DNA from: Primula veris | Taxonomy: Eukaryota; Streptophyta; Magnoliopsida; Ericales; Primulaceae | NCBI GenBank assembly: GCA_963682055.1 | Contig: OY821743.1 | Coordinates: 28,630,702 to 28,694,701, forward strand | Reading direction: 5' to 3' | DNA length: 64,000 nt | Shown here: positions 1 through 12,930 of the stretch, piece after piece | Numbering within the stretch: position 1 is the first letter of the stretch | How the letters are laid out: every line of letters starts with the position of its first letter | The notes under the pieces: generated by a model | The model's input: the letters and a program-made list of their open reading frames with translations, nothing else | The model's database searches: none | What the model was told of the DNA's origin: nothing | Program-made: the position numbers and the translations under genes

Positions 1-1240
1 AATTCTAAAACAAAAAAAATTTATTTTTGTCCAAAAATAATAGAGTATGGAGGTGAGTAGTTACTAGTACTATTTTTACAGAAATTTTATTGTCATGATA
101 ACAACAGAACCATGTTCACTACTAGTATCAGGCTGTCAAGCATTGGAGATTTAGATTATGATTAATTAATAAAACCTTTACAAGGAATCTAAGTGGTTGT
201 GCAAAGTTCCATAAAGAATGGCGGATCTTACTCCCCTAATTCAAATTACCAACTCTCAAATGTATTAATGAAGCTATTATGCTGTGTTAGTGCTCATTTA
301 TTAACATATTATTTGTTTTTGTTATATAATCTAGCATCTAGAATATGTCATTAATAACACCGTCATGTTTGGTTGGGAGGTGATCAGTTGGGATAAGATT
401 TCAAATGCAATAGTTTGTATAAATACTATGTTTGAATGTGTAAACACGAACGGAACTATTTATGCAACGTGATAGCAAATAATCCAAAATAGGAATTACT
501 TATGAACTAATTCCTGGTTTGTAAAAAATTTAAAATTGTAAGCATTTTGAAAATTCTCACCGACAAGTGTAGGCAGTTTTATGTATTTATTAGTTTGAAC
601 CAATAATACTATGTTTGAATGTGTAAACATGAACGGAACTATTTGTGCAACGTGATAGTAAATAATCCAAAATAGGGTCATTTGTACTAGGGGGAGGATG
701 GTAATTTTAGTTTCGAAATTATATGTATTCATTTTTTCATTAACCAATCACAATTTTGGGATGTATTGGTAATCTCATGACTACCAATCATGTAACCAAA
801 GGAGAGGTAAATGGTAACAAATAGAGAATCCATTAGTTGCATAAACAATAAGCATCACACTATGCCTAAAACAACATGCAAAAAGAAGCTTCTTTTTAGT
901 TTATTAACAATATACTTGATAAAGTGGAACCTTCAAACAAACATAGATTTTAATTATTTTACGTATCTGTTTTTATTGGTGGACGGTTAAGGAAAATGGG
1001 AAACATAATTTCTGAATTTATATACCTACATATGTGACATGCATTTAGATTAATTTCTACGATTTTTGAGAAATTAGATGTAGAATATTAATGTTTCAGA
1101 ATAAATGTTAGTGCTTCATTTAGGTCTTGAAGGTAAGAGTCGGAGTTGTTGGAGAACAAATAAAGACAATTGCTAGTGTTGTACGTCCCATAAAAAGCCA
1201 AAAAGAATTGCAATGTCCACAACTACAATATAATAAAGGT
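1..1240. other. Intergenic, AT-rich, with one 71-bp duplication
   Basis: I see no gene here. A segment of about 71 bp beginning ATACTATGTTTGAATG occurs at 423-493 and again at 606-676 (183-bp offset) with a few substitutions. Near 365 there is a GTTTGGTTGGGAGG stretch of the kind found at MITE ends, but I could not find a convincing partner end. Confidence 0.5.
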
Positions 1241-2007
1241 TAACTTTAGAGTTTTTTTTTATATATATATATATTTTAGCCTATTTGGCTATGAGTATTC
1301 CTATTTTGACCTATGATAAAGTAATATTGTCATTTTAACATACTTTAAAGCGTTATAGGTAGGTGAGAGCGCTTCAAAAATAAATAGGACGTTACACAAG
1401 CCGGGGCTTTAAGTTTTTAGAAAAATTAAAAAATAATGAATCTCTACAAAAGCTAGAGTTTTAAAAAACAAATAATAAAACCAGTAAAAACAATATTCGA
1501 AACTCTACCCAATGTAGAGCTTCATTATTGTTTTAACAATTATTCCACACTTGTTGTCTCGACTTTGTCCAAACAATAATATAACACGACCATGTAGAGT
1601 TTGGGTTTAATCAAATTTGTAGGTCTGTGGAGAGGAGAGGCATCACACTCCTCCATTTGGGAGAGTTACTGGAATTTCCTATCCGTTTTCACGATTCAAA
1701 ATGATTTATTGCTTATGGAGTAATTGTTAAAACAACAATGAAGCTCTATATTGGGTAGAGTTTTAAATATTGTTTCTGTTTAGTTTATTGCTTGTTTTAA
1801 AGCTCTAGCTTTTGTAGAGTTTCATTATTTTTAAATTTTTCTAAAAGGTTGAAACGCTTGACTTGTCGAGCGTTCTATTTATTTTTGAAGCGCTCTCAGC
1901 TAAACCGGTTTAAAGTAGGTTAAAATGAGCATATTACTTAACCATAGGTCAGAATAAGAATACTCATATCCAAATAGGCTAAAATATAAAAAAACTCTAA
2001 ACTTTCC
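1241..2007. mobile_element. Long inverted-repeat element (MULE-like or foldback)
   Basis: The two arms, about 1241-1560 and 1715-2007, are reverse complements over roughly 300 bp at about 80-85 percent identity by eye. Shared landmarks read inwards from both ends: TTTAGAG, a T/A run, TAGCCTATTTGG, GAGTATTC, GAGAGCGCTTCAAAAATAAATAG, CTCTACAAAAGCTAGAG and CTCTACCCAAT. The central spacer of about 150 bp is unique and no transposase ORF is present. Long terminal inverted repeats fit non-autonomous Mutator-like elements. I could not settle the exact ends or a target duplication, so the superfamily is a guess. Confidence 0.6.
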
Positions 2008-3414
2008 AACAAACACAGAATTTATGCATCTGTTATTAGTGGGAAGAAGCATTAAAGAAATAGTAGTAAAAGAACATGTGACATGATGTTTTTGGGTTAG
2101 GTAGGTAAATAAAAGATTAGGTTGATTTCAACATGGCGAGAATAAAAATGGAAGGAAAAAGGACTCGAGTTGTTACAGCTGGGGTAGGGTGTGTTTAATG
2201 AAAGTCAATAGAAAATAGGGAAAAGTGCCTCATGTGCACAATACTGTATATGGTAAGGTATAGGATTCCCACAATATTGTTGTTAATGGCAATGGAATTT
2301 ACTAATCATCTCAAACCAAAACATACTTCCCTTCAAATTAACCAAAATGAAAATATCAAAATACCAACAAATATTAGAGCTACTACATTGGAATTGTTAA
2401 CTTCTCATTTTGTGTCACTTGTTACTTGTTAAAGCAACCTTGAATTTGTTAGTATACACTACAAAAAAAGTGAGATCGCACACGGAAACAGGTGACAGAT
2501 TTCACCCTAATCAGGCATAACACTAGTTAATTGTTTTGACGGGGTTAGTCGAGTAGAGTTGGCAATTGATGTAATTTTATTCTAATAATATTAAAAGAAA
2601 GGATCAGATGAAATGGCAACTGTGTGTTTTTGAACTCAGAAACTTGAATACCCCAAGTTGACGTTTATATACTTTGGTTCCTAAAAATCATTGGAGACAA
2701 ACTAATGTGACCTTTAAATGCTAGTTACAATCAACTAACTTCATAACTTGTACACGTGTAAGCTAAAGTTTACTTCTTCTTTTTTGCGTATGTGCTATTT
2801 TTTAGCTTTATTCAATTCCATAAAGTATACTGTAGTTGCTCGTAGGACGTTTGAGATCAAATTATTTCTGGAAAAATGTATCTATTAGTAGTGTTGTGTT
2901 ATAAAAGTGACTTCTGCTAAAATACTTAAATGCGTTTGGTGGACAATTACTTTTTGCCGTTCATAAGTTTGCTGCAGCGTTTGGCGCGGAAATGAAAATT
3001 GACTTTTTAAGAAAAACATTAGAATATGTTTTGTATCCATGAAATCTATAGATTTATTACAACAAAACAAAATAATATATCTTGTCAAATATATTAGTCA
3101 TTCAAATGATTCAATGCTTAAAAATTAATCAACTTCTTATGTGGTTCAATTGTGTTTGTACAAATATCCAATGCCTCTATAATCATTTCGAGTGGCAAAC
3201 AATAATTTACGACTTAATCAGCATGTACCTAAAAAGAATCGAAGCTTACCTATCTCTCCTATACAACGAAGAATTGATTTCACAACATGAGCATGCCATA
3301 TAAAATGCCTGAACTTTGGACACAACTGGCAGTGGGTATAATAAAATAGTAAGCAAGTTATTTCGTGTTGATGTATATATATATATATATCCTCATTTTT
3401 CGGCATAAGTTTTC
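2008..3414. other. Intergenic, downstream of the O-fucosyltransferase gene
   Basis: No coding evidence on either strand; the short ORFs here do not resemble known proteins. A CACTACAAAAAAAG string near 2457 resembles a CACTA transposon end but has no visible partner. A short TA run at 3374-3390 lies just past the stop codon of the minus-strand gene and may fall in its 3' UTR. Confidence 0.4.
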
Positions 3415-6400
3415 TTACTTACACATGCAATCCGGCACCGGATACGTGTAGAGAGAGCTGCTGGGCTTCTTCAGTTCAATTCCTTTAACATCGCTATGTC
3501 GAAGCATGTCCCGAAGCTGGTGCTTAAAGTTTTCCCACCTGTAAAATGTGTAAAAGTATACCGAAAACAATAAAGGATCAAACTTAAGAATTGCAACTAG
3601 CATAATGCCAATAGTAAATCAACCGCAATCAAATTTTAATCATAAACATCATGCTGATGAACAAAACAATATGTACCCATAAAAATATGGTTAAAAGGGA
3701 TAGATGGAGAAAAACTGGTCATCATACATTAGCGAACTGTTCTAGAAAGAATGGAGTTTGAAAGCTAATTCATAGAACTTACGGTTTCTTTGCGAAACTA
3801 GGAGAGATTAAAGGAAAGGGTGAAGCCAACAATAGATTCAATTGGATCCCCATAGAGGTCCAAACTTTAGGTAGAATTTTTATTTGCTCAGAATAGTTTC
3901 AATTGAAGCACACTATTTGTCCCCATACTTAAGAACAAGATTACACAAGTGGTCGTCATGTATAACACTACTGGGCCAACATAGGAAGGGAAGGGACCAT
4001 CAATCTAACTTATTGAAACTATGGGACTATAAATCTAAAATTTTCAACCTGAGGACTATTCATGTAATAAATTCCGAAAAAACGGAAGAGAAGAAAGAAG
4101 CTAAACGCCAAGAGAAAAATGAAATAACCTGATCTTAGGGCTATCAAATAATAATGCTAGTTTTCTCTTGTCGGGTCTGATTGTCTTGGCATGCCCTTCA
4201 TTCAAGTAGCGCCTGTGGCCCATCAAAAAGTGAGGGAAATTCCCGCCTTGAGTAGTTACAAAAACTTCACTGTGAAGGCAAACCGTATAATCAAGAGCTG
4301 CCAACCTCGATGAGTGCCCCTACAAAAGAAAATTTCCAAAAAAATCATTTCTGAAAAATGAAGAACTTTATTGAATATTTATGTCTATATATGAGGAAAC
4401 ATTTCCAAGCAAGGAGCGTACCAAGAAAGGAGCAAGCTCTTGTGGGGAGGCCAGCGACTCCTTTGTTTCTAATCGTGGAAACAGAAGTTTAAGAGGGGCC
4501 ATATACTTCTCAGCTTTATAAATTTTCCCAGCAGCAACATAAACAGCTGTGCTATTATCAAACCCCATGCCTCTAAGCATCATACCAACCTGAAAAACAC
4601 GAATTATGCTTCAAAAACCAGAAAGCTTAACTAGTACTTGATGTCTTGATAATATTATTATCGAATTCATGCTAGCTATCCCGAGGAAATTCTCATGAAA
4701 ATCTGGATGTACATCCCTTGGATATCTCTACTTTGTTTTAGGTTACTCAAAAATATCAGAAAAGAACAAAATAAGATTCAAGGATCGTCAATGTAGCACA
4801 AATTATTAAAATAAGACTCAAGGAATGCAGATAGCGACATTTTTCTGCTCAAGGCTGTTGTTGATTAAAAGAAGACTTATGGTCTAAAAGATGTGAATGT
4901 TTTGAAGAAAGAACACAAAATTAATCATCGACATCAATGACCCTTTTCATGATAGAATATTGCAAGCCTGCAGATAATCTTTTACGATCACCTAGAAACT
5001 ATCAAGATGCCAAACTGTCTTCTTATCAGACACGGTTGACACTTATGATCGCAGTAATGTTATTTCAATATCCTACAAAACAGTAATTTCGCCTATGGCG
5101 AAATGCCTCCTAAAAAGTTCCTTTCAATCTACAACAAACTATCAGCACCTGAAAGATTCAGGGTTTGACTAAATTATAATAAAACTATGGGATAACAATA
5201 CTATTGAGTTTCCTTATCCATGTTAAGTTTGCGTTGAGTGATTATATATTTACTAGGTTTATTACCTCCAAAGGGGTTAATGGGCACTTTCCATCCATAC
5301 GGATTACACCTGGCATTATTATACGTCCTCTTCTACGAAATTTTCCTCTCCAACTTCTTTCACGGGCAATGTCCATTTCATTCTTCTCTTCCTCACCACC
5401 ATCATATTCACAGCAAGAAAATGCCACCATGTCCTTAAACAAAATAAAAGTATAGAACATATACAAAAGTAAGATTAATGCAAACAAATAAATCTGATAA
5501 TCCTACATTTTTAAAACTACCACCTCTTCAAAGCGGAGATGCACAGATAGATATTTCCCCCCACTCTGAGAGTTATTATTAACCATCCGATCAACCATTT
5601 TTGCTGCAAGAATTCGTATGGACTCTGAAAACCGAAGAGCTTCAAAATTGGTTAAGCAGCGAAGCTGTTGAATATTCGAAGGAACTGCATGCGCCAATCT
5701 GTTAGAGAAGGGGGCTATCCTGATGGCCCTGAATATGTTCACCAAAAGCGATTAAAAGTCAATTGTTGTGAGACAAACTGGTTCAGTTTGTGCATAAATA
5801 TTTGAGAAAATACATGATAGGTAGGATCAAATGGTAATGAACAATGATGGCCGGCGTTATAAAAGTGATAAAAACACGATGTTTTAAAACTTTAAAGCAA
5901 AGACAAATCATCGTTCCGATAGCTAGATTCGGTAAAGCGTGAGTATCAAAGTGCAAAGCGTAAGCTTTGCAGGACACATAAGTGCTAAAAAGTCTAGATT
6001 GAAGCTAACAAGATTGCATAGTCTATTTAATCAATTAGAAAATCGAGACCTTTTGCGCTTTGAAGCTTGTTCGTTGCACTTTTATCTAATATATAAAGCG
6101 TTTTTAACATACAGAAAGAGGTATGGTAATCTATACAGAGCTTGTTTGTCTTTAACATGTCTTGTAGCCAAATCTTGTAGCTGCTAAATTATCAAAATAG
6201 ATTCAAAACGTCATGGAATTTAACATGTACAGAAAGAAGTATGGTAATGTCTTGTTCTATTAAGTGTGCTTGCTTTTCAATCTTTTTTCTATTGCGGCTC
6301 GTATTAGTGGCCCAAAACATTCTTTTGGACAACTTTCCCTAAAGCTAGCACGACCTATAGGCCTTTCGTCGTATTCAAAATATAAGTTTGGAATATCCTT

Positions 6401-9400
6401 ATCAGTCATACTTCTGTGTTCAAAATAGTCCATGTACAGGCGGAAAAATCAGAATGTATTAAAAAGATAAATAAAAAATAAAAAATAAAAAATTGCCCCT
6501 AATTGTTGGAACAAGGAAGACAAGCTTATAGAACCATGACTTTTAAACGAAAAAATTGCTTACAGAAAAACAACTTTTCTTAACTTAATTCTTCTCGAGT
6601 ATCGAATATCTTATAGTAACAGAATTAACACCAGGTAGCAGGAAAAGTCATTTATCTGCAAAAGATTACCTCACCTATAATCTATCCTATATAAGTATAA
6701 TAGCGAAAACTGGACACCATATAGAATTTGAACTTTACAGTACATAGGTTTTTTCTTTTGTTTTTGATAAGCACAGTACATAGTTTATTAGTACTATAAT
6801 GAACAGTCTACACACAGCACCTGAAATATGTTTATACGATTGATATTCCCCAATAGGTAATAATCTGCTTTTAAATTTCACATTGCATTCAGTGAACTTG
6901 CAATTGAAAGGACCTTTTCTTCTTCTTCTCTCTTATGGTTAATAACACACGTTCATTTTACTCAAGAAATCAAATAGATAAACTTAGGGCCTTGGACTTC
7001 GAAAAAATAAAGGATATACCCCAACTTGATCAGTTTGGGGAGGACCTTCTGAAGATAGTAGGTCGGACTTGACCATCCTTTTACTCTCAAGTTTATTATG
7101 CTGCTTATGTTGTTGTCAAACCGGAACAATACGTCTTCAGGAAGCGCTCTGACCACATTTACATGATTTTTCAGAGCATAAATGAAAAATTCCTCATCAA
7201 ATATATCACCGAACTTGCTGCAACATACCAAAAACAGATGGTGTTGCATAAATGGGTCACGCGACTAGATTAAGTGATTAATTATTAAAAAAAATTAGAT
7301 AGGTTTATGAAGAAATTAAAAGATCCATCAACCAGCAATAACATAAATCAATGATAGAACTTTCTTAAGATGTTCAATGCAAGTTCTGCAGTTTATAAAA
7401 AAATATTATTATCACAGAACTGCTGGAAGTTTTTCACTCGGCAAGACAGCAACTAAAAACATAGAGTTCGACATATTTTGTTGATCAGATTATCAGAAAA
7501 CCCTGTTAGCTATCTTTGTTAATTCTTCTACTGAAAAGGTTCTTTAGTCAATTCACAATATTTTTTCATTGTACTACTGAATAAAATAGGACAGCAAACA
7601 TAGCAAGTTATCTCAAATTTTTAGTGTAACTTTCTTTCATTTCTTTTCTTTGGCTTAAAATGTCTGAAACAAATAAAGAAATGTAATCAAAACTAATTAA
7701 CCAGAGCAACAATGTAATCATACAATTCAACCAGAAAACAGAAAGTCAACAAAGTTAAATATTCTTTGGCTTACAATTTTCGTAACAACTAAAGAAATGC
7801 AGCACTGTACGTCACTAAAAATCTATCAGGTATAGGGCAAACATGAAGTGCAGCATCTATTGTGGCAAGCATTGATATGGAAAAGATAAGATTGAAATTC
7901 CGGCTAAAATAATACAGAAATAGTCACCTGGAATCTCGCCACACACTATTAAAATGAAACATGGGAATGACGAGAGTAGCATTCAGTAGTGCTGCCACAG
8001 CTACAGCATCACATATCTGCACCCGGAAATTGGAATCGTTTAAAGAACATTGATAAACTTTTGAAGCAACAAAACTAATTATACCCTAGCAACTCTATCC
8101 AACTTACATGATCCTATCTACTATAATAATCTTAGCTTTTCTCTTGGTTATTATTTCTTTAACAACCCATGTTATATTTTAACAAACGGTACAGGCACCC
8201 ATTCTGGAAGAACCAACTAATAGTTTGTATTGTACGGTGCAAGACGACCCAAATTTGAAAAAAAGTTAAAGTGAAAGTACATGAAACATAGATTAACTAA
8301 CTTAAAGACAACAAATTCACTCATGTCCATTTTATCCTGATATACATATTAAGTAACAGCAATGACAAATATCAAAGTAAAAACGTCTTCTAAATGAGAG
8401 AGAAATTGCTATTAATGTGAGGTTTAACAGTACAAGAAATTCACTATCCTATTCTGTGGTTATTCTGTTTCACATAACATCTAATGCAAATATCAAAATT
8501 TAAACATATTTAAAAGAACTGAAGTAATTACTAACTAGGAGTTTTACATATTCAAAAGATTAACATTGCCCTATAATTAGAACTTAAAGGGGAGAGGAAC
8601 AGGGATGAGCCAAACATACAGATAATCTTTGCTGGTTCAATCCACCATTCGCTTCAATTATGAGAAATCCATTTGATTTTCGCGACTCTAATAACCCTTC
8701 AAGCACAAGACAATTACATTAGTAAACTAAGAAACTCTAGTAATCCTTTCTTCTTATTTTTCTGTTCATTAAATATAGAAGGCAATAATGACGACGTATC
8801 TTTGGGAGAAAAGTAAGGCTTAAAACATCAAAGGCAAGAAAGCACACGAATAGGATCAGTTCTACCTTTGAAACGCTGCAAATAAATATAAGTTAAAATA
8901 TCCAATTAACATTTTTAGTGATGTTTCTTCAACTAGCAATTTACATGGACCAGATAATTACAACTATAATTAATACTAAGAAACAATAAGTGCCCAGATG
9001 GGAACTGGTGACCTTTATATTTGCGTAGAGTTGAAAACACCTAACAATAACATTTCTATCAAGTCAGGTGTCTGCATCAGAAGCCTTGGGCTTACTCTTG
9101 TACATAACAGTCATATTTTCTATGTCGAAGAGAATGTGCAAGCGTAAGATTAATTTTTTTTGATGTTTAAATACATGGTACATGAGAATCGACATAAAAA
9201 CCTAATGCGTGAACAAAGAGAATTGATAAAAAAGCATAACCTCACATACGCAAGCTCTTCTTAGTTTTAGAATACCACACCAGAACAGAAAGATTAAGCA
9301 TCAACTGAAGGTGAATTCAAGAAATAGTCAAAGGTTTCAACTAAGTAATAATTACTCCTATTTAGTAACGACAATCACACCATCCATTTAGTTTTTTTTT

Positions 9401-12400
9401 ATAGAAAACTACATAAGAATCTGACTTCTTCAAAAACTATTATACTAGTACATGTTAAGGTCGAAATGAACCATGTACATCTAGCTACATTTACCTTTAC
9501 TAGTCGAGAACAAATGTCAAACTTTTAACAAAATAGAAACAAATTTCAGGTCAATCAATATTAAAACTGTAATTGCTACTTACTGTAAAACTGTAATTGC
9601 TAACATTGGCTGCTTATCATATAAATATGGAATAAACTACAGAAAATGCGTTTAGACACAAACCTGTATCAGTAGTATTTGTATTGATGCAAGGTCTCCA
9701 ACCTTGACGAAGCTTTGGATCCCAAGCATGCATTAACTGCAGATTCGATACGAGCAATGTTGTAAGTTAATCCGAATCATTGCAGCTGGAAATGCAAGGA
9801 AACATTCATTTATATGATGACAGCGAATAAACCCAACTTATATAAGAAAAAGCAATTAGGGTAACAAAGGCATCCCAGTTCATGACCAAAGAATACGAAA
9901 TTGATGTACTTGTTGATAAATGTGTGACAGAATTGCAACTTAGGGTTTGTCTGGTTTCAGCTCTTAAGCAAATAAGCTGGTTTTTTTTGTGTTCCGAAAA
10001 AGAACTTCCAGTTTACCAAAATCCAGAAAGTTCACAGTGCATCCATTAAGCAAAAAGGTCGAACTTCAAATCTGCAACCAAGTAAGGTTGTAATAGTGCC
10101 TCCTTGCCAGTTAAAACTAAAGAACAGTTGAGCAAACAGAAAATTGATAATGATTACCTTAATAAAACACAAACAAAAAGACAAAACCATACTTGAACAA
10201 CGGTTTAATCTACAGGTTGGTCATACAGCATTTCGTTGCTTGTCCAGATAGCATATCAAAAGACTAGCAGATGTAGTAAAATTTCATAACTAAGAAATAT
10301 AGATCTGGTAGCCACTTAAGTTCTTTACAAGGTTATGAACTATGACTAACAATTTTGGTTATTTTCCCAACTTTAGCACACAACATGTTTTTAATTTTCT
10401 CTTTACTTTTACTGTTTACAAAGGGGTTTAACTTTGTGTTCCCTGTGTATACCTTTATTTAGAAGCAAAAATTCAACTCAATCTGTTTTCTTTAAGGATA
10501 TCTGGTAGCAATAATTCTATTCAATCGATTAATTTTACTTATTTCTTACACCAATCAAGAAAATGGTGGCAGAGGATCATTTATAATTTAGTCACTCTTT
10601 CTTTCCTTCTTAATTTTTTTTAGTCACTTGATCACCAAGAATGGGGCTACAGTGCTACAGTTCTTAACCCCCTCAACAGAAGTAACAAGACGTATCCTGT
10701 AGTTTTCTATTGATCAGCTCAAATATCATGCATTGTACTTTTACCAGACATATTTAGTAAAAAAAATAATATATAAAAACAAACGAAGTAAACCCAAGCA
10801 AACTTTACATAACGTCTTCTAAGTACACTTCACTTTTATTAGAGTGTCTCGATGTAGTAGCGATGTACTCTTTGAATTACATATATCCCTTGAGCCATTA
10901 CAAGGTCCCCACCTTGGCAAACATCAAATAAACCTCGGCACTACGTGACAATTATGCCCCTCTTTGGTTTTTTGCGTACTTGATGTGGCATTAATTCATT
11001 TTAACCCATCTCTCATTACTCATGTATAGTAACAGTTTTAAAACACCTAGTTACTTCAAATGAACCCATTTTTCTCATTTATATAGTATCACCTTCAACA
11101 CATATAATAATTTAACTTACCAAATGTATCCTTATTTATATATAATACCTTTCTGACATATGTTCTTGTTCAGGTAGATACTCACTTCACATCTTAACAA
11201 CAAGCACGACAAGAGGTGTCACCGCTATGAGTTACCTAAGAGCAAGTAAGTTACTCCAGTGATCCACCCACTTAATCTAATTGCCAACATTTTCAGTCAG
11301 ATTGAGATGATAGCCTTGTGTGGTTGCATTTTCTAAGAACAAATGTACTTCTCTGGAAGAATTTGCTATAAATTTAAGATTTTGGAATAATCAGTATAAG
11401 ACTTTAATAGATTTGATCATTTGATTGTACGGGTTAGGAAATATTTAAGGAGAAAACCAGATTGGATAATAAACAAATAAATCTTAATATAAAAATAAGT
11501 CCAAATTAATTTGCTATACTGATCAATATTGCACTTATCACGAAATTCCAATTAATTTGGGGATGTAGGAAGTATAAAATATTGAAAAACCAAAAATATC
11601 ACAAGCTATTTCATATAGCTCATCCGAATTTAATAGTAGTACATCTGAGGATATGCATAAAATAAGATTCTAAACTTTTATTCCATAAAATATCAAAAAA
11701 ATTACAAATTTCAAGTTTCAAAAGTTACCCATAAAACTAAAAACATAAAATAACATGAAATCGGAGCAAAAACACCAAATAAAAACAAAATTACCCAGTT
11801 TAATTAACTTACATAGTAAAAACAAACTAACTTTTTGTCTGATTCGTTTTTTCACTAAATAAGCTGAACTAAATTAAAATACCAAAACTATAGTAAAAAC
11901 AAAAAGAAAAAAACAGAATTACTGCGTTCGGAGAAGTCCCATTGTTAGCACCATCGAAGAAAAACGGCATTAGCTTCGCGAAAACTTGATTATTCCGATA
12001 AACGGACCCTAACGGGGGTGGAGTAACAACATGTTCAAATGAGGCTAAACTGCCTAAATACACTAACATCCCTGTTATATACACTAATGGAGCTAATAAT
12101 GAAAAAAAACCCTTCTTTTGTACATAAATGACACCACTATGTACACCAACTTCTCCATTCTTGAGCCCCTACTATGTTTTCACTAAATAAGCTCAAACTA
12201 AATTAAAATACCAAAACCATAGAAAAACACTACCAAATAATAAATACAAAAAAACTACAAATTTCAAAAGTTACATAAATGAAAACATAATATAATATGA
12301 AATCAGAGCAAAAACACCACATATAAACAAAATTACCCTGTTAATTATCAGCATACATAGTAAAAGAAACTAGCTTTAAGTAACTATATCTTCACTAAAT

Positions 12401-12714
12401 AAGCTGAAACTAAATTAAACTACAAAACCATAGAAAAACTAAAACTACCAAATAAAACACAATAAATTGAAAATTACCGCGTTAGGAGAGGTCCCATTAT
12501 GACCACCCTCGAACAAGAACAGTCTTAACTTTGAGAAAACCTGATTACTCCGATAAACGGACCCTAAAGGAGGTGAAGTAACTAAAATATGTTCAAATGA
12601 AGCTAAACTGCCTAAATATAATAACATCCCAGTTATATAAACTAATGGAGCTAATAATAGTAATCCCCTTCTTTTGTACATAAATGACACCACTATGTAC
12701 ACCAACTTCTCCAT
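3415..12714 (-). CDS. O-fucosyltransferase family protein (GT106/DUF246 type), 10 exons
   Basis: A putative Golgi type II membrane glycosyltransferase of the plant GDP-fucose O-fucosyltransferase family. Exons, read on the minus strand: 12714-12478, 9736-9664, 8696-8620, 8016-7928, 7217-7020, 5728-5524, 5433-5266, 4589-4422, 4319-4129 and 3538-3415. They sum to 1530 nt, 509 residues plus stop, all with GT-AG introns and consistent phase. Residues 17-37 form one hydrophobic membrane anchor after a basic KRR. Family landmarks are [12 protein letters not shown] (exon 3), [14 protein letters not shown] (5), the [19 protein letters not shown] junction (6-7), [10 protein letters not shown] (7), [18 protein letters not shown] (8), [17 protein letters not shown] (9) and a C-terminal PDCMCK. 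Length fits the family. The acceptor sugar or protein is not known. The first intron is about 2.7 kb and contains a broken tandem copy of exon 1. Confidence 0.9.
11923..12158 (-). pseudogene. Tandem duplicate of O-fucosyltransferase exon 1, frameshifted
   Basis: This is a second copy of exon 1, 556 bp further into intron 1. It repeats the ATG (12158-12156), the ITGM...[10 protein letters not shown] membrane anchor, the [12 protein letters not shown] segment, NGTSPNA and the GTAATT donor. After AAAGAAGGG it has eight T's and CATT where the intact copy has GATTACTATT, a net +2 nt shift that brings an early stop. Downstream of the shift about 55 residues remain readable, with one 3-nt indel. The duplicated unit includes non-coding flank, about 11650-12204 against 12205-12760. 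It could still serve as an alternative first exon from the internal ATG of the anchor, but I regard it as a decayed copy. Confidence 0.85.
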
Positions 12715-12837
12715 TTCTTGAGCTAGTAATAAACTACTATGTTTTCACTTAATGAGCTCAAACTGAATTAATCGTGTTGAGATCTATATGGGTTTTTTTT
12801 TTTTATAGTTATTTATGGTCACTTAAAATTATTGTCA

Positions 12838-12839
12838 TT

Positions 12840-12883
<44 letters not shown>

Positions 12884-12888
12884 ACTGA

Positions 12889-12928
<40 letters not shown>

Positions 12929-12930
12929 TA
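12838..12930. repeat. Compound microsatellite (TA)n(GA)n(TG)n(GA)n
   Basis: A run of TA, GA, TG and again GA dinucleotides lies about 125 bp upstream of the O-fucosyltransferase start codon, in its likely promoter or 5' UTR. On the transcribed strand it reads as CT- and CA-rich. Confidence 0.9.

Noticed and set aside
2457..2490. CACTACAAAAAAAG as the end of a CACTA transposon
   Set aside because: No matching inverted end, no 3-bp duplication and no transposase remnant were found in the window.
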